DNA from: Pseudomonadota bacterium
GTDB lineage: Bacteria > Pseudomonadota > Gammaproteobacteria > Acidiferrobacterales > Acidiferrobacteraceae
Direction of reading: 5' to 3'
Length of the DNA: 64,000 nt
NCBI GenBank assembly: GCA_021777535.1
Contig: JAJYDN010000009.1
Location: 1 to 64,000, forward strand
Under the pieces are notes generated by a model. That model did no database searches, was not told the origin of the DNA, and worked only from the letters and a program-made list of their open reading frames with translations. Shown one piece after another: positions 54,680 through 63,477 of this stretch (position 1 is the first letter of the stretch; each line of letters opens with the position of its first letter). A program made the translations under genes and the position numbers.

Positions 54680-56620
54680 TTAGCTGCGCGGAGCGCGCGG
54701 CAAAAACCGCCAGACTGCGCGCCGCAGCGCCGGCAGCCGGTGCTTTTCGCCGCCGTAGCGGATCCCGATGTAGGCCTGTGTAATGTGCTGCACGGCAGGC
54801 CCCAGATCGGGCCGCGCGCGGATGACGCGCGCACAGAATGCAAGCGGCCCCTCGCCGCCGCGGGCCGGCAACCCGATGCGCGCAAGCCGTGCCTGATAAC
54901 GCTGATAGAGCGCAAGCGCAGGATCGGCCGGGCGTTTTTGCCGGCCCCCGTACAGGCGGACGACGTAGAGGAGAAGGGCGGTCAGACCAAGAAGCCCCGC
55001 TGCCAGCGATATCCGGTGCGCACCCTTCCACCCAAGCTGCGCCAACAGGCGTTCCTGCCGCTGCCAGCCGTAGCTCACGATCCAGTTGTCCCATCCGGTG
55101 ACCGCGGCATCGTGCCAACCGGCAAGGAAGCGCGCAAGGCGCGTCCATGCGTCCAGTCCCAGCGGGCCTTTTCCGGTCTGTCCGCGCGCCAGCATCCGGG
55201 AGAAGGCCCCAATGCCGTACCGGATCGCCCCGGGCGCCACCACCGCCGTGGGATCGAAACGCTGCCAGCGGCCGCCGATCCAGCACTCGTCCCACGCGTG
55301 GGCATCGCGTTCGCGGACCACCACGTCGCCGCCATCCGGGTTGTAGCGGCCCCCCACGTATCCGACCACGACGCGCGCCGGCACGCCCGCGGCACGCATC
55401 AGGATCGCGAAGGCCGCCGCGTAGTCTTCGCAGTAGCCGGCGCGGACCGTGAACAGGAATCGCGCCACCGGACGCGCCCCCATCGGCGGCGGGGTGAGCG
55501 TGTAGACAAAATGCCGCGTGAGGAAGTAGCCGAATACGCGCCCGGCAATCGCCTTCCCGCCTCCACCGCCGGCGGCCAGACGGCGGCCAAGCGCCACGAC
55601 GCGCGCACCGATTCCCGCCGGGACCCGCAGATCGGCTGCCCGTTCGCGCGCGGTCAGGGTGGCCATGCGGGCCGGTCCCGACGCCAGCCGGTAACGCAGC
55701 AGATGGCGGACCGGCTGCGCCGCCGCCAGTACACCGCCGCTTTCGAGCCGGTAGGGCGCGGGCGCGGCCAACGGCCAGTCGAGCGCCGGCAGAGCCTTGT
55801 GGTCGCTTGGATTCAGCAACACCGTATACCGGATGCGCGGCCTGCCTGTCGTCACGCCTTTGGCAAACGGCGCCCCCGGCCGCCAGGTGCGCCCATCGGT
55901 CTTGCTCAGCACATAGACACGGAAGTAGCGGGCGGCAGGCGGTGGCGGCGTCCCATCGAAGATCACGCGCAGCGCGACCTTGCGCGACTGCACGAGGTCG
56001 CTGATGCTCCCCGGACGCAGTACGCGGCTTACCCCTGTCTGGCCTATGGCGACATTTTGATGCCCCCAGAAACCACCGGCCACGCGCGGGAATACGATGT
56101 AGACAAGCGCCGCCACCGGCAGCGCCTGCACAAAGAAGAGGCCGGCCTGCCGCACGCGGGCACCGAGGGGCACCTGGGGGCTGACGATGCCGGCGAGTAC
56201 GGTAAACGACAGCACCAGAAAGCCTGCGCTGAAAAACCCCATGCCGATCCCGGGGTCGTACAGCATGCCACCCAACAAGCCGACATAGCTCAACAGGGCC
56301 AGCACCATGAGGTCGCGCCGCGTCTCGGTCTCCGTCAGCTTCAGTCCATAGAGCATCATGAAAAAGGCGATGCCCGGGCGTTCCCCGATGAAGGTGTGGA
56401 AGCGCAGGAAGATCGCCAGCGCCACCAGGATGGCGGCCAGCCAGCGGACACTGCGCGGCGGCAACGGCAATAGCGGCGTGCCAGTCAGGCGCCAGATGAC
56501 GAGCGCAGACAGGCTAAGGAGGATCCACCAGGGGATATGGCCGACGAGCGGCACCACCGAGGCCAGCATGAGCAGGCCAAGCGGCAACGGCAGCGTCCGG
56601 ATCGGAGTGTCCCTAGTCAC
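54680..56620 (-). CDS. tgpA: Membrane-anchored transglutaminase-like protein (TgpA)
   Basis: A 646-residue protein with a run of hydrophobic N-terminal helices (about 10-200), a periplasmic transglutaminase-like domain and a C-terminal membrane helix (ISLAAGLLGLTALLLYVV) followed by a cytosolic DUF4129-like tail. The triad is seen as Cys397 in VRAGYCEDYAAAFAILMRAAGVPAR, His in DAHAWDECW, and Asp in RFDPTA. GTG 56620 overlaps the DUF58 stop. The moxR-DUF58-tgpA trio is a conserved operon of unclear function. Confidence 0.9.
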   Translation of the reverse strand: MTRDTPIRTLPLPLGLLMLASVVPLVGHIPWWILLSLSALVIWRLTGTPLLPLPPRSVRWLAAILVALAIFLRFHTFIGERPGIAFFMMLYGLKLTETETRRDLMVLALLSYVGLLGGMLYDPGIGMGFFSAGFLVLSFTVLAGIVSPQVPLGARVRQAGLFFVQALPVAALVYIVFPRVAGGFWGHQNVAIGQTGVSRVLRPGSISDLVQSRKVALRVIFDGTPPPPAARYFRVYVLSKTDGRTWRPGAPFAKGVTTGRPRIRYTVLLNPSDHKALPALDWPLAAPAPYRLESGGVLAAAQPVRHLLRYRLASGPARMATLTARERAADLRVPAGIGARVVALGRRLAAGGGGGKAIAGRVFGYFLTRHFVYTLTPPPMGARPVARFLFTVRAGYCEDYAAAFAILMRAAGVPARVVVGYVGGRYNPDGGDVVVRERDAHAWDECWIGGRWQRFDPTAVVAPGAIRYGIGAFSRMLARGQTGKGPLGLDAWTRLARFLAGWHDAAVTGWDNWIVSYGWQRQERLLAQLGWKGAHRISLAAGLLGLTALLLYVVRLYGGRQKRPADPALALYQRYQARLARIGLPARGGEGPLAFCARVIRARPDLGPAVQHITQAYIGIRYGGEKHRLPALRRAVWRFLPRAPRS

Positions 56621-57518
56621 GTCCCTTGTACAGGGCGAGCGCCCGCAGACAACCTTCGTAATGGCCGGCCCCCTGCCCCGGGGGCAGCCGTCTCTTGCCA
56701 AGCAGCAGACCGTAGCGGTAGCCGGTGCGCTCGGCGTCGATGACCTGGCGGCTTGCGCGCGACAGGCGCTCCTCGAGGCCGCCCGTGCCGCGTACAGAGA
56801 TCCATATTTCGAGATCGCTCTGTCCGGCAAACCGCTTGACCAGCAGGCCGCGGCCGGCTGCGGCCGCCTTCCAGTGGATGTGATGCGGGCTCTCGCCTGC
56901 GCGGAATGCGGCAAGTCCCGCGAAATCGCCGCTTCCGCCGGTGACGGCCGCGTCGGCATCGGCATGGGTCCGCGGCATGGTCCCGGCGGGCAACGCGGCC
57001 TGCACTGCGGGCCGTGGGTAGGCAACCGCCGGACGATGCAGCGTGAGCCGGCCCGAGAAGACGCGGAGCAACCCGAGCGGATACAGGCTGGTTATGCGCA
57101 GCACGGGCGGGGGCACCAGTCCGCGCCGGGCGGCCGCCTTCGGCAGTTCGATCATGCGCTGTTCGCCTGGCGCGAGATCGACGGTAACGCCCTCGCCGCC
57201 GATCACCTGGACGGTCACGCCGTGGCACGCCCCCGCCGCGGGCGCCATCAGCATCACCCGGAAACCCACCGTGCGCCCGGCGAAATCCGCACGCGACTCC
57301 ACCTCGTGGCACGCGAGGCCCACCAGATTGCGCTGCGCGCCGATCATCGATACCCCGGCCATGGCCGCCAGCAGGAAGCTCGCTGCGTATGCGAGCCCAT
57401 TCCCGTAGTTGATGGCGGCGAACAGCACGACGACTACGATGGCAGCGAACGCGCCCCCTTCGCGTGTCGGCAACAGAAACACCATGCGGCGGGTGAGTCT
57501 GCGCTCGAGCCCCGTCAT
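56613..57518 (-). CDS. DUF58 domain protein
   Basis: A 301-residue protein with two N-terminal membrane segments (GGAFAAIVVVVLFAAINY, LAYAASFLLAAMAGVSMI). The late block GSGDFAGLAAFRAGESPHHIHWKAAAAGRGLLVKRF is the DUF58 core (R-x-Y-x-x-G-D-x-x-R-x-I-x-W-K-x-x-A-R-x-x-x-L). It is a vWA-like partner of MoxR ATPases. Coupled at both ends: ATGA overlap with moxR and 8-nt overlap with tgpA. Confidence 0.88.
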   Translation of the reverse strand: MTGLERRLTRRMVFLLPTREGGAFAAIVVVVLFAAINYGNGLAYAASFLLAAMAGVSMIGAQRNLVGLACHEVESRADFAGRTVGFRVMLMAPAAGACHGVTVQVIGGEGVTVDLAPGEQRMIELPKAAARRGLVPPPVLRITSLYPLGLLRVFSGRLTLHRPAVAYPRPAVQAALPAGTMPRTHADADAAVTGGSGDFAGLAAFRAGESPHHIHWKAAAAGRGLLVKRFAGQSDLEIWISVRGTGGLEERLSRASRQVIDAERTGYRYGLLLGKRRLPPGQGAGHYEGCLRALALYKGRD

Positions 57519-58432
57519 GGGACGGCGACGCGATCCAGGAGGGTGCGGACGAGTGGCTGCGCGTCGTTGGCCTCGAGCCGGTGGGCGAGCACGGCGGGCG
57601 CGACGGCCTGGAGGTCTTCCGGGAGCGCGTAGCCGCGTCCGGCCAGCAGCGCGTACGCCCGGGTGGCCATCAGCAAACCGAGCCCCGCCCGCGGCGAAAA
57701 ACCGCCGTTCATCTCGGGCATGGCGCGGCTCGCCGCGAGGAGGTCCTGCAGGTAGTCGATGAGCGCGCCCGCGACCTGCACCGCCTGGGCCGCCTTTTGT
57801 GCCTGCGCCACCTGCTCGGCCGACAGCACGGCCACCTGCCTGTCGAGCATCGTGCGGCGCGGATCCTCGGTGAGCAGCCGCCGCTCGGCCGCGCGGTCGG
57901 GGAAGCCGAGATCCAGGCGCATCAGGAAGCGGTCCATCTGGGACTCGGGCAGCGGAAAGGTCCCGATCTGGTGGCGGGGGTTTTGCGTTGCCACCACGAA
58001 AAAGGGCTGCGGCAGCGGATGCACCGCGCCGTCGACCGTCACCTGGTTTTCGGCCATGGCCTCGAGCAGGGCGCTCTGGGTCTTGGGTGTCGCCCGGTTG
58101 ATCTCGTCGGCGAGCAGCAGCTGCGCGAAGACCGGGCCCCGGTGAAACGCGAATTGCCGCGTCTGCGGATCGAAAATCGACACGCCGACTACGTCGGCCG
58201 GCAACAGATCGGCCGTGAACTGCACGCGTTTCACATCGAGTCCCAGGACCGCGCCGAGCCCGTGCGCGAGCGTGGTCTTGCCCATGCCGGGGGCATCCTC
58301 GAGAAGCAGATGCCCCCCCGCGAGCAGGCAACAGAGCGCGAGCCGCACGCGCTCGGGCTTGCCGACCACGATGTCATCGAGCGCCCGCTGCGCGCGGGAA
58401 AGTACCGATGCGGATTGGAGGTGCGCGTTCAT
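57515..58432 (-). CDS. MoxR-family AAA+ ATPase
   Basis: A 305-residue AAA+ protein: Walker A is LEDAPGMGKTTLAHGL (APGMGKTT at 47-54), QFTADLLPADVVGVSIFD, Walker B LLADEINRATPKTQSALLEAM, sensor ATQNP, and DRFLMRLDLGFPD. MoxR proteins act as chaperones with vWA or DUF58 partners. The start is ATG 58432 with TATACT 6 nt upstream and no RBS, suggesting leaderless expression. Divergent from mnmG over 80 bp. Confidence 0.93.
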   Translation of the reverse strand: MNAHLQSASVLSRAQRALDDIVVGKPERVRLALCCLLAGGHLLLEDAPGMGKTTLAHGLGAVLGLDVKRVQFTADLLPADVVGVSIFDPQTRQFAFHRGPVFAQLLLADEINRATPKTQSALLEAMAENQVTVDGAVHPLPQPFFVVATQNPRHQIGTFPLPESQMDRFLMRLDLGFPDRAAERRLLTEDPRRTMLDRQVAVLSAEQVAQAQKAAQAVQVAGALIDYLQDLLAASRAMPEMNGGFSPRAGLGLLMATRAYALLAGRGYALPEDLQAVAPAVLAHRLEANDAQPLVRTLLDRVAVP

Positions 58433-58438
58433 GCAGGC

Positions 58439-58444
58439 AGTATA
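58439..58444 (-). promoter_or_regulatory. Putative -10 for the leaderless moxR operon
   Basis: On the minus strand TATACT is followed by GCCTGC and then ATG 58432. Its position relative to the start codon equals that of the O-methyltransferase gene at the window's left end, which also has TATACT. Confidence 0.45.
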
Positions 58445-58500
58445 GCGAGCCTGTCCGTCCCTGTGTAAGGCGGCCATACGGTACCGCTGGCGCGTCGTGA

Positions 58501-58506
58501 TATCAT
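58501..58506 (+). promoter_or_regulatory. Putative -10 for leaderless mnmG
   Basis: TATCAT ends 6 nt before ATG 58513; no ribosome-binding sequence is present in TTTCGG. Confidence 0.4.
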
Positions 58507-58512
58507 TTTCGG

Positions 58513-60369
58513 ATGCTCTACGCAGAACACTATGACGTGGTCGTCGTCGGCGGCGGCCACGCGGGCACGGAAGCGGCGCTTGCGTGCGCGCGCATGGGCC
58601 GCAAGACCCTGCTTTTGACGCACAATATCGAAACGCTCGGACAGATGTCCTGCAATCCCGCCATCGGCGGCATCGGCAAGGGCCACCTCGTGCGCGAGAT
58701 CGACGCGCTGGGCGGGGCGATGGCGTGGGCGGCCGACCGGGCCGCCATCCAGGCGCGCACCCTGAATGCGCGCAAGGGCCCGGCGGTGCGCGCGACCCGT
58801 ATCCAGGCCGACCGGCAGCTCTACAAGGCGGCCATCCGCCAGATCCTCGAGCAGACGGCAGGGCTGCACATTTTTCAGCAGGCGGCCGACGACCTCCTGG
58901 TCGACGGGGGAGAGGTGTGCGGCGTGGTGACCCAGATGGGTGTCCGCATCCGCGCGCCGGCGGTGATCCTGACGGCCGGCACGTTTCTGGCGGGGCTGAT
59001 CCACATCGGCAGCGAGCAACAGACTGCGGGCCGCGCCGGGGAGCCCGCCAGCGTGCGTCTCGCCGAGCGGCTGCGCCAGCACCCGCTTGCCGCAGGCCGC
59101 CTGAAGACCGGCACGCCGCCGAGGCTCGATGGCCGCACCATAGACTGGGAGCGCCTGGAGGCGCAGTGGAGCGACGAACCCGCACCCTGGTTTTCCTTCG
59201 ACCGGCCGCAGCGCTTGCCGCAGCGCCCCTGCCACATCACGCACACCACGGCCGCCACGCACGACATCGTGCGCGCCGCGCTCGATCGTTCGCCGCTCTA
59301 TACGGGCGCCATCGCGGGCGTCGGGCCGCGCTACTGCCCGTCCATCGAGGACAAGGTGGTGCGTTTCGCCAGCAAGGAGAGCCATCAGATCTTCCTCGAG
59401 CCGGAAGGCCTGGCAACGCACGAGATCTATCCGAATGGTGTGTCGACCAGCTTGCCCTTCGACGTGCAATGGGCGCTCGTGCGCTCCATCCCCGGTCTCG
59501 AAAAGGCCGTTCTCACGCGCCCCGGGTATGCCATCGAATACGATTATTTCGATCCGCGTGACCTGAAGCCGACCCTGGAGACGCGCGCGATCGCGGGCCT
59601 CTTTTTCGCCGGCCAGATCAACGGCACGACGGGCTATGAGGAGGCGGCGGCACAGGGGCTCCTGGCCGGCATCAACGCCGCGCTCCATGCGGCCGGACGC
59701 CGGTTTTGCCCCACCCGCGCGCAGGCCTACATGGGCGTGCTCGTCGACGACCTCATCACCCAGGGCGTGACGGAGCCTTACCGCATGTTCACGTCGCGCG
59801 CCGAACACCGGCTCCTCCTGCGGGAAGACAACGCCTATGCGCGGCTGACGGAGACGGCGCATGCGCTCGGCCTCGTCAGTGACGCCCGCTTGCGCGCGGT
59901 GGAGGCGCGGGCTGCCGCCGTGGAAGCGGAGCGGGCGCGGCTGCGCACCTTCATCATCCGCCCGGGCCAGGCGGGCGTGGGCGCACTCCTCGGGCAGGAA
60001 CTGGCCCACGAGCAATCAGCCCTCGATCTCCTGAAGAGGCCGCAGGTGCGCTACGCGGCCCTCGTCGGGCTTGCGGGCCTCGGCCCGGGGCTTGCCTGCG
60101 CCGAGACCGCGCAGGCCCTCGAGATCGCCGTCAAGTACGAAGGCTACGTGAACCGCCAAAACGACGAGATTGCCCGCCAGTCCCACCATGAAGACCTCGT
60201 TTTGCCGGAGAATCTGGACTACGATCAGGTATACGGATTGTCGGTCGAGGCGCGGCAGAAGTTGAGCCGCCACAGGCCGGCAACGCTGGGACAGGCGGCG
60301 CGCATCGCGGGGGTGACGCGCGCCTCGCTGTCCATTTTGCTTGTCCACTTAAAGCGCATGAGGGCGTGA
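58513..60369 (+). CDS. mnmG: tRNA uridine-5-carboxymethylaminomethyl synthesis enzyme MnmG (GidA)
   Basis: A 618-residue FAD enzyme, partner of MnmE. The FAD motif is [22 protein letters not shown], followed by [26 protein letters not shown] (family signature). [24 protein letters not shown] and [16 protein letters not shown] are also typical. The C-terminal helical domain with [24 protein letters not shown] binds MnmE and tRNA. It is the first gene of mnmG-rsmG-parA-parB. Confidence 0.98.
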   Translation: MLYAEHYDVVVVGGGHAGTEAALACARMGRKTLLLTHNIETLGQMSCNPAIGGIGKGHLVREIDALGGAMAWAADRAAIQARTLNARKGPAVRATRIQADRQLYKAAIRQILEQTAGLHIFQQAADDLLVDGGEVCGVVTQMGVRIRAPAVILTAGTFLAGLIHIGSEQQTAGRAGEPASVRLAERLRQHPLAAGRLKTGTPPRLDGRTIDWERLEAQWSDEPAPWFSFDRPQRLPQRPCHITHTTAATHDIVRAALDRSPLYTGAIAGVGPRYCPSIEDKVVRFASKESHQIFLEPEGLATHEIYPNGVSTSLPFDVQWALVRSIPGLEKAVLTRPGYAIEYDYFDPRDLKPTLETRAIAGLFFAGQINGTTGYEEAAAQGLLAGINAALHAAGRRFCPTRAQAYMGVLVDDLITQGVTEPYRMFTSRAEHRLLLREDNAYARLTETAHALGLVSDARLRAVEARAAAVEAERARLRTFIIRPGQAGVGALLGQELAHEQSALDLLKRPQVRYAALVGLAGLGPGLACAETAQALEIAVKYEGYVNRQNDEIARQSHHEDLVLPENLDYDQVYGLSVEARQKLSRHRPATLGQAARIAGVTRASLSILLVHLKRMRA

Positions 60370-60370
60370 G

Positions 60371-61030
60371 ATGAGAGGATCATCCCCAGTCGCCGCCGGC
60401 GACGCGGCCGCGGCCGAGCGCCTGCACGCCGGCCTGGGTGCTCTCGGTCTTGCGCTGCCCGCCCAGGCCGAGCACGCGCTGCTCGCCTACCTGGACCTGC
60501 TGGCGCGCTGGAACCGGGTGTTCAACCTGACCGCCGTGCGCGACACGGACGAGATGGTGACGCGCCATCTGCTCGACAGTCTCGCAGTGGTGCCCCACCT
60601 GCCTCCGGGGGCGCTCGTCGACGTGGGCAGCGGCGCCGGACTCCCTGGCATTCCCATCGCGATCGCCGATCCGGCGCGCCCCGTGGTCTTGCTGGACCGT
60701 TCACACAAGCGCATGGGGTTCCTGACCGAGGCGGCCGCCCGGCTCGGCCTGCAGAACGTGACGCCCGTGTGCGCGCGCGCCGAGGATTTCCGGCCGCCGC
60801 AGCCATTCGAGGTCGTCATCACGCGCGCCTTCGCGAGCCTCGCCGACGCGGTGGCGGCGACGCGTCACCTGCTGTCGCCGACCGGCGTGGCGCTGGCCAT
60901 GAAGGGGGCGCTGCCGACCGAGGAGATGGCGCAGCTCCCGCCGGACGTCACCGTCCGCGCCGTGCAGCCGCTGGCGGTGCCTGGCCTGAACGCGCGCCGG
61001 CATCTCGTGGTTTTGGCGTACAGCGCATGA
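60371..61030 (+). CDS. rsmG: 16S rRNA (guanine-527-N7)-methyltransferase
   Basis: A 219-residue SAM enzyme. LARWNRVFNLTAVRD is the N-terminal substrate block; LVDVGSGAGLPGIPIAI is the SAM motif, VLLDRSHKRMGFLTEA and VITRAFASLADAVAAT the family blocks. ATG is 1 nt after the mnmG stop, and the stop overlaps the parA ATG by 4 nt. Confidence 0.97.
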   Translation: MRGSSPVAAGDAAAAERLHAGLGALGLALPAQAEHALLAYLDLLARWNRVFNLTAVRDTDEMVTRHLLDSLAVVPHLPPGALVDVGSGAGLPGIPIAIADPARPVVLLDRSHKRMGFLTEAAARLGLQNVTPVCARAEDFRPPQPFEVVITRAFASLADAVAATRHLLSPTGVALAMKGALPTEEMAQLPPDVTVRAVQPLAVPGLNARRHLVVLAYSA

Positions 61031-61782
61031 GCCGGGTGATCGCCGTTGCCAACCAGAAGGGCGGGGTCGGCAAGACGACGACGAGCATCAATCTGGCCGC
61101 TTCCCTTGCCCGCACTGGCAAGCGCGTGCTGCTGGTCGATCTGGACCCGCAGGGCAACGCCTCCATGGGCAGCGGCGTGGCCGGTCACGAAGGCCATTCG
61201 GTCTACGAGGTGCTGATGGCGGAGGCCAGCGTCGCTGACGCCGCCGTGGCGCTGCCCCACGGCTATGACTTGCTGCCCGGACACGGCGACCTGGCGGGGG
61301 CGGAGCTCGAACTCATCTCGGTAGCACGGCGCGAGCGCCGGCTCGCCGATGCCCTCGCGGCCGTCGCGGACCACTACGATTTCGTCTACATAGACTGCCC
61401 GCCGGCACTGAACCTGCTGACCGTCAATGCGCTCGTGGCGGCGCATGCGGTCATGATCCCCATGCAATGCGAATACTATGCGCTCGAGGGGCTGACCGCC
61501 CTTCTCGCCACCGTGCGGCGGGTGCGCGAGGGACTGAACCCTGCGCTCACCATCGACGGCCTGCTGCGCACGATGTTCGATCCGCGCAACGGCCTCGCGC
61601 TCGAGGTGTCCGATCAGTTGAGCCGGCATTTCGGCGGCAAGCTCTTCCAGACCATCATCCCGCGCAATGTGCGCCTGGCCGAGGCGCCGAGCTATGGCAA
61701 GCCGGTCATCGACTATGATCGCGCCTCGAAGGGCTCGCTCGCCTACATGGCCCTGGCAGAAGAGGTGCTGGCGCGTGCCTGA
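61027..61782 (+). CDS. parA: Chromosome-partitioning ATPase ParA (Soj)
   Basis: A 251-residue deviant Walker ATPase. VIAVANQKGGVGKTTTSINL (KGGVGKTT at 11-18) is the Walker A motif, YIDCPPALNLLTVNAL the Walker B, and VRLAEAPSYGKPVIDY the C-terminal signature. It drives segregation of ParB-parS complexes. ATGA overlap with rsmG; parB follows 17 nt later. The parS sites are at 47091 and 47691. Confidence 0.97.
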   Translation: MSRVIAVANQKGGVGKTTTSINLAASLARTGKRVLLVDLDPQGNASMGSGVAGHEGHSVYEVLMAEASVADAAVALPHGYDLLPGHGDLAGAELELISVARRERRLADALAAVADHYDFVYIDCPPALNLLTVNALVAAHAVMIPMQCEYYALEGLTALLATVRRVREGLNPALTIDGLLRTMFDPRNGLALEVSDQLSRHFGGKLFQTIIPRNVRLAEAPSYGKPVIDYDRASKGSLAYMALAEEVLARA

Positions 61783-61799
61783 CAGCCGGAGACCCGCAC

Positions 61800-62669
61800 A
61801 TGAAGGATAGGAAACCCAGGCTCGGCCGCGGCCTGGACGCCTTGCTGGGCGGGAGCCCGCCGCTTGGCGAGGGCAAGCCCGCACAGGAGCCCTTGCGCAC
61901 GCTGCCGATCGAACAACTGCGGCGCGGCCGTTATCAGCCGCGTACCCGCATGGACGCCGAGGCCCTGGACGCCCTGGCCGAATCCATCCGGGCTCAGGGT
62001 ATCGTGCAGCCCATCCTGGTGCGCCCTGCCGGCCCGGATTACGAGATCATCGCCGGCGAGCGCCGCTGGCGGGCCGCGCAGCTCGCCGGCCTCGCCGCGG
62101 TGCCGGTGATCGTGCGCGAGATCCCCGATCAGGCGGCCATGGCGGTCGCCCTCATCGAGAACATCCAGCGGGAAGGCCTGAGCGCCATCGAAGAGGCGCA
62201 GGGCCTGCGGCGGCTGCAAGACGAATTCGGACTCACGCACGAGCAGATTGCCGGTCACATCGGCCGCTCGCGCGCGGCGGTGACGAACCTTTTGCGCCTG
62301 CTCTCCCTCGCCCCCGAGGTGCGCGTCCTCCTCGAGGAGGGGAGGCTTGAAATGGGGCACGGCCGCGCCCTGCTGGCACTGTCTCCCGGCGACCAGCTCG
62401 CGCTCGCCCGCGAGGCGGTCGCGAAGGGCTTGTCGGTGCGCGAGACCGAGCGCCGCGTCCAGATTCATGGCCGCCCGCGGCCACCGAAATCCCTGGCCGA
62501 CCCCGATGTGGAGGCGCTGGAGCGGCGGCTGACGGACGAGCTCGGCGCGCGCGTCCACATCCGGACGAAAAAATCCGGCACGGGCCGCATCACCATCGAC
62601 TACCATAGTATGGAAGAGCTCGAGGGACTTCTCGGCCGATTTTCGAAGGACCACAAGGAGGGGTTATGA
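61800..62669 (+). CDS. parB: Chromosome-partitioning CTPase ParB (Spo0J)
   Basis: A 289-residue ParB. KPRLGRGLDALLGG is the N-terminal ParA-stimulating tail, GERRWRAAQLAGL the CTP/arginine box, IENIQREGLSAIEEAQG and TNLLRLLSL the helix-turn-helix region that recognises parS. The C-terminus GRITIDYHSMEELEGLLGRF is the dimer domain. It overlaps the Sel1-like gene by 4 nt. Confidence 0.97.
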   Translation: MKDRKPRLGRGLDALLGGSPPLGEGKPAQEPLRTLPIEQLRRGRYQPRTRMDAEALDALAESIRAQGIVQPILVRPAGPDYEIIAGERRWRAAQLAGLAAVPVIVREIPDQAAMAVALIENIQREGLSAIEEAQGLRRLQDEFGLTHEQIAGHIGRSRAAVTNLLRLLSLAPEVRVLLEEGRLEMGHGRALLALSPGDQLALAREAVAKGLSVRETERRVQIHGRPRPPKSLADPDVEALERRLTDELGARVHIRTKKSGTGRITIDYHSMEELEGLLGRFSKDHKEGL

Positions 62670-63040
62670 TCCGCTCGACCCGATGGCTGGCCGGCATCGC
62701 CTGCGCGTTGCTGACAACGGCCGCCGCCGCCAATCTGCACACCCTGCGGGCGCAGGCCCGGGCGGGTGTACCCAGGGCGCAATTCGAGCTGGGCGAGCTT
62801 TACCAGTACGGTGTGGGGCGTGCGGACCATCTCGAGCAGGCGCTCAAGTGGTATGAGCGCGCACAGGCGAAATGGCCGCGCGCCGGGGTTTTCGCGCACC
62901 GCCTCGCCGCGCGCCTGTCACCGGCCGAGCGCGCCTGGGTGCAGGCCCACCTGCGGCCGGCATCGGTGGCGCGTCCGCCCCGGCATGCCGCGGCCAAACC
63001 CGCGCCCGCGCGGGCGAAGAGCGCGTTGACCAAACATTAG
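62666..63040 (+). CDS. Secreted Sel1-repeat-like protein
   Basis: A 124-residue protein with a signal peptide (RSTRWLAGIACALLTTAAAA). One Sel1-like repeat is visible at about 35-69 (AQFELGELYQYGVGRADHLEQALKWYERAQ). The C-terminus is Ala/Pro/Arg-rich. It is coupled by a 4-nt overlap to parB. The function is not known. Confidence 0.72.
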   Translation: MIRSTRWLAGIACALLTTAAAANLHTLRAQARAGVPRAQFELGELYQYGVGRADHLEQALKWYERAQAKWPRAGVFAHRLAARLSPAERAWVQAHLRPASVARPPRHAAAKPAPARAKSALTKH

Positions 63041-63054
63041 GCACCGCTTATACT
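63026..63054 (+). promoter_or_regulatory. Strong putative sigma70 promoter of the atp operon
   Basis: TTGACC (63026-63031), 17-nt spacer, TATACT (63049-63054). Start near 63061 and a leader of about 33 nt to ATG 63094, including a GGCC-TTC-GGGCC-type hairpin. It overlaps the last codons of the Sel1-like gene. Confidence 0.6.
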
Positions 63055-63093
63055 GCGCGGCCTTCGGGCCGTTTATAGCATTTCTAAAAGATC

Positions 63094-63477
63094 ATGAAAG
63101 CCGCAGCCGATGTGTTTTCTGATCGCGTGCGTCGCGTCCTGCTCTGGCAGGCCGCGACGGCGTGCGCCGTTGGCTGCGCGAGTGCCGCACTGGTCTCCGG
63201 TCCGCCGCTTTCAGCGCGCCTCATGGCCGCGCTGGCGGGTGGCGGGATTGCGATGGCAGGTACACTGATTCTCGGTCATTCACTCGCCCGTGCCGATGGG
63301 AAAGACGGCGCTGCGGGCCAGCTCTGGCTGTATGGCGGCTTCGTGCTCCGCTTTTTGCTTGCGCTTGCGCTTCTCTTCGTGGCGCTCGGTGTCCTGCATC
63401 TGCCGGGCGTGCCCCTGGTTGCCGCCTTCGGCTTCGGGCAGCTCATGTACGCGATGCCGGGAGGACGCGCCCCGTGA
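63094..63477 (+). CDS. atpI: ATP synthase subunit I (AtpI)
   Basis: A 127-residue membrane protein with four hydrophobic segments (VLLWQAATACAVGCASAAL, LMAALAGGGIAMAGTLILG, GFVLRFLLALALLFVALGVL, VPLVAAFGFGQLMYAM). It assists c-ring assembly and lies first in the atp operon. It overlaps atpB by 4 nt (GTGA). Confidence 0.88.
   Translation: MKAAADVFSDRVRRVLLWQAATACAVGCASAALVSGPPLSARLMAALAGGGIAMAGTLILGHSLARADGKDGAAGQLWLYGGFVLRFLLALALLFVALGVLHLPGVPLVAAFGFGQLMYAMPGGRAP

Noticed and set aside
53301-56473. Long opposite-strand frames over mnmE and tgpA
   Set aside because: Shadow frames of high-GC genes; no domain, skewed composition.
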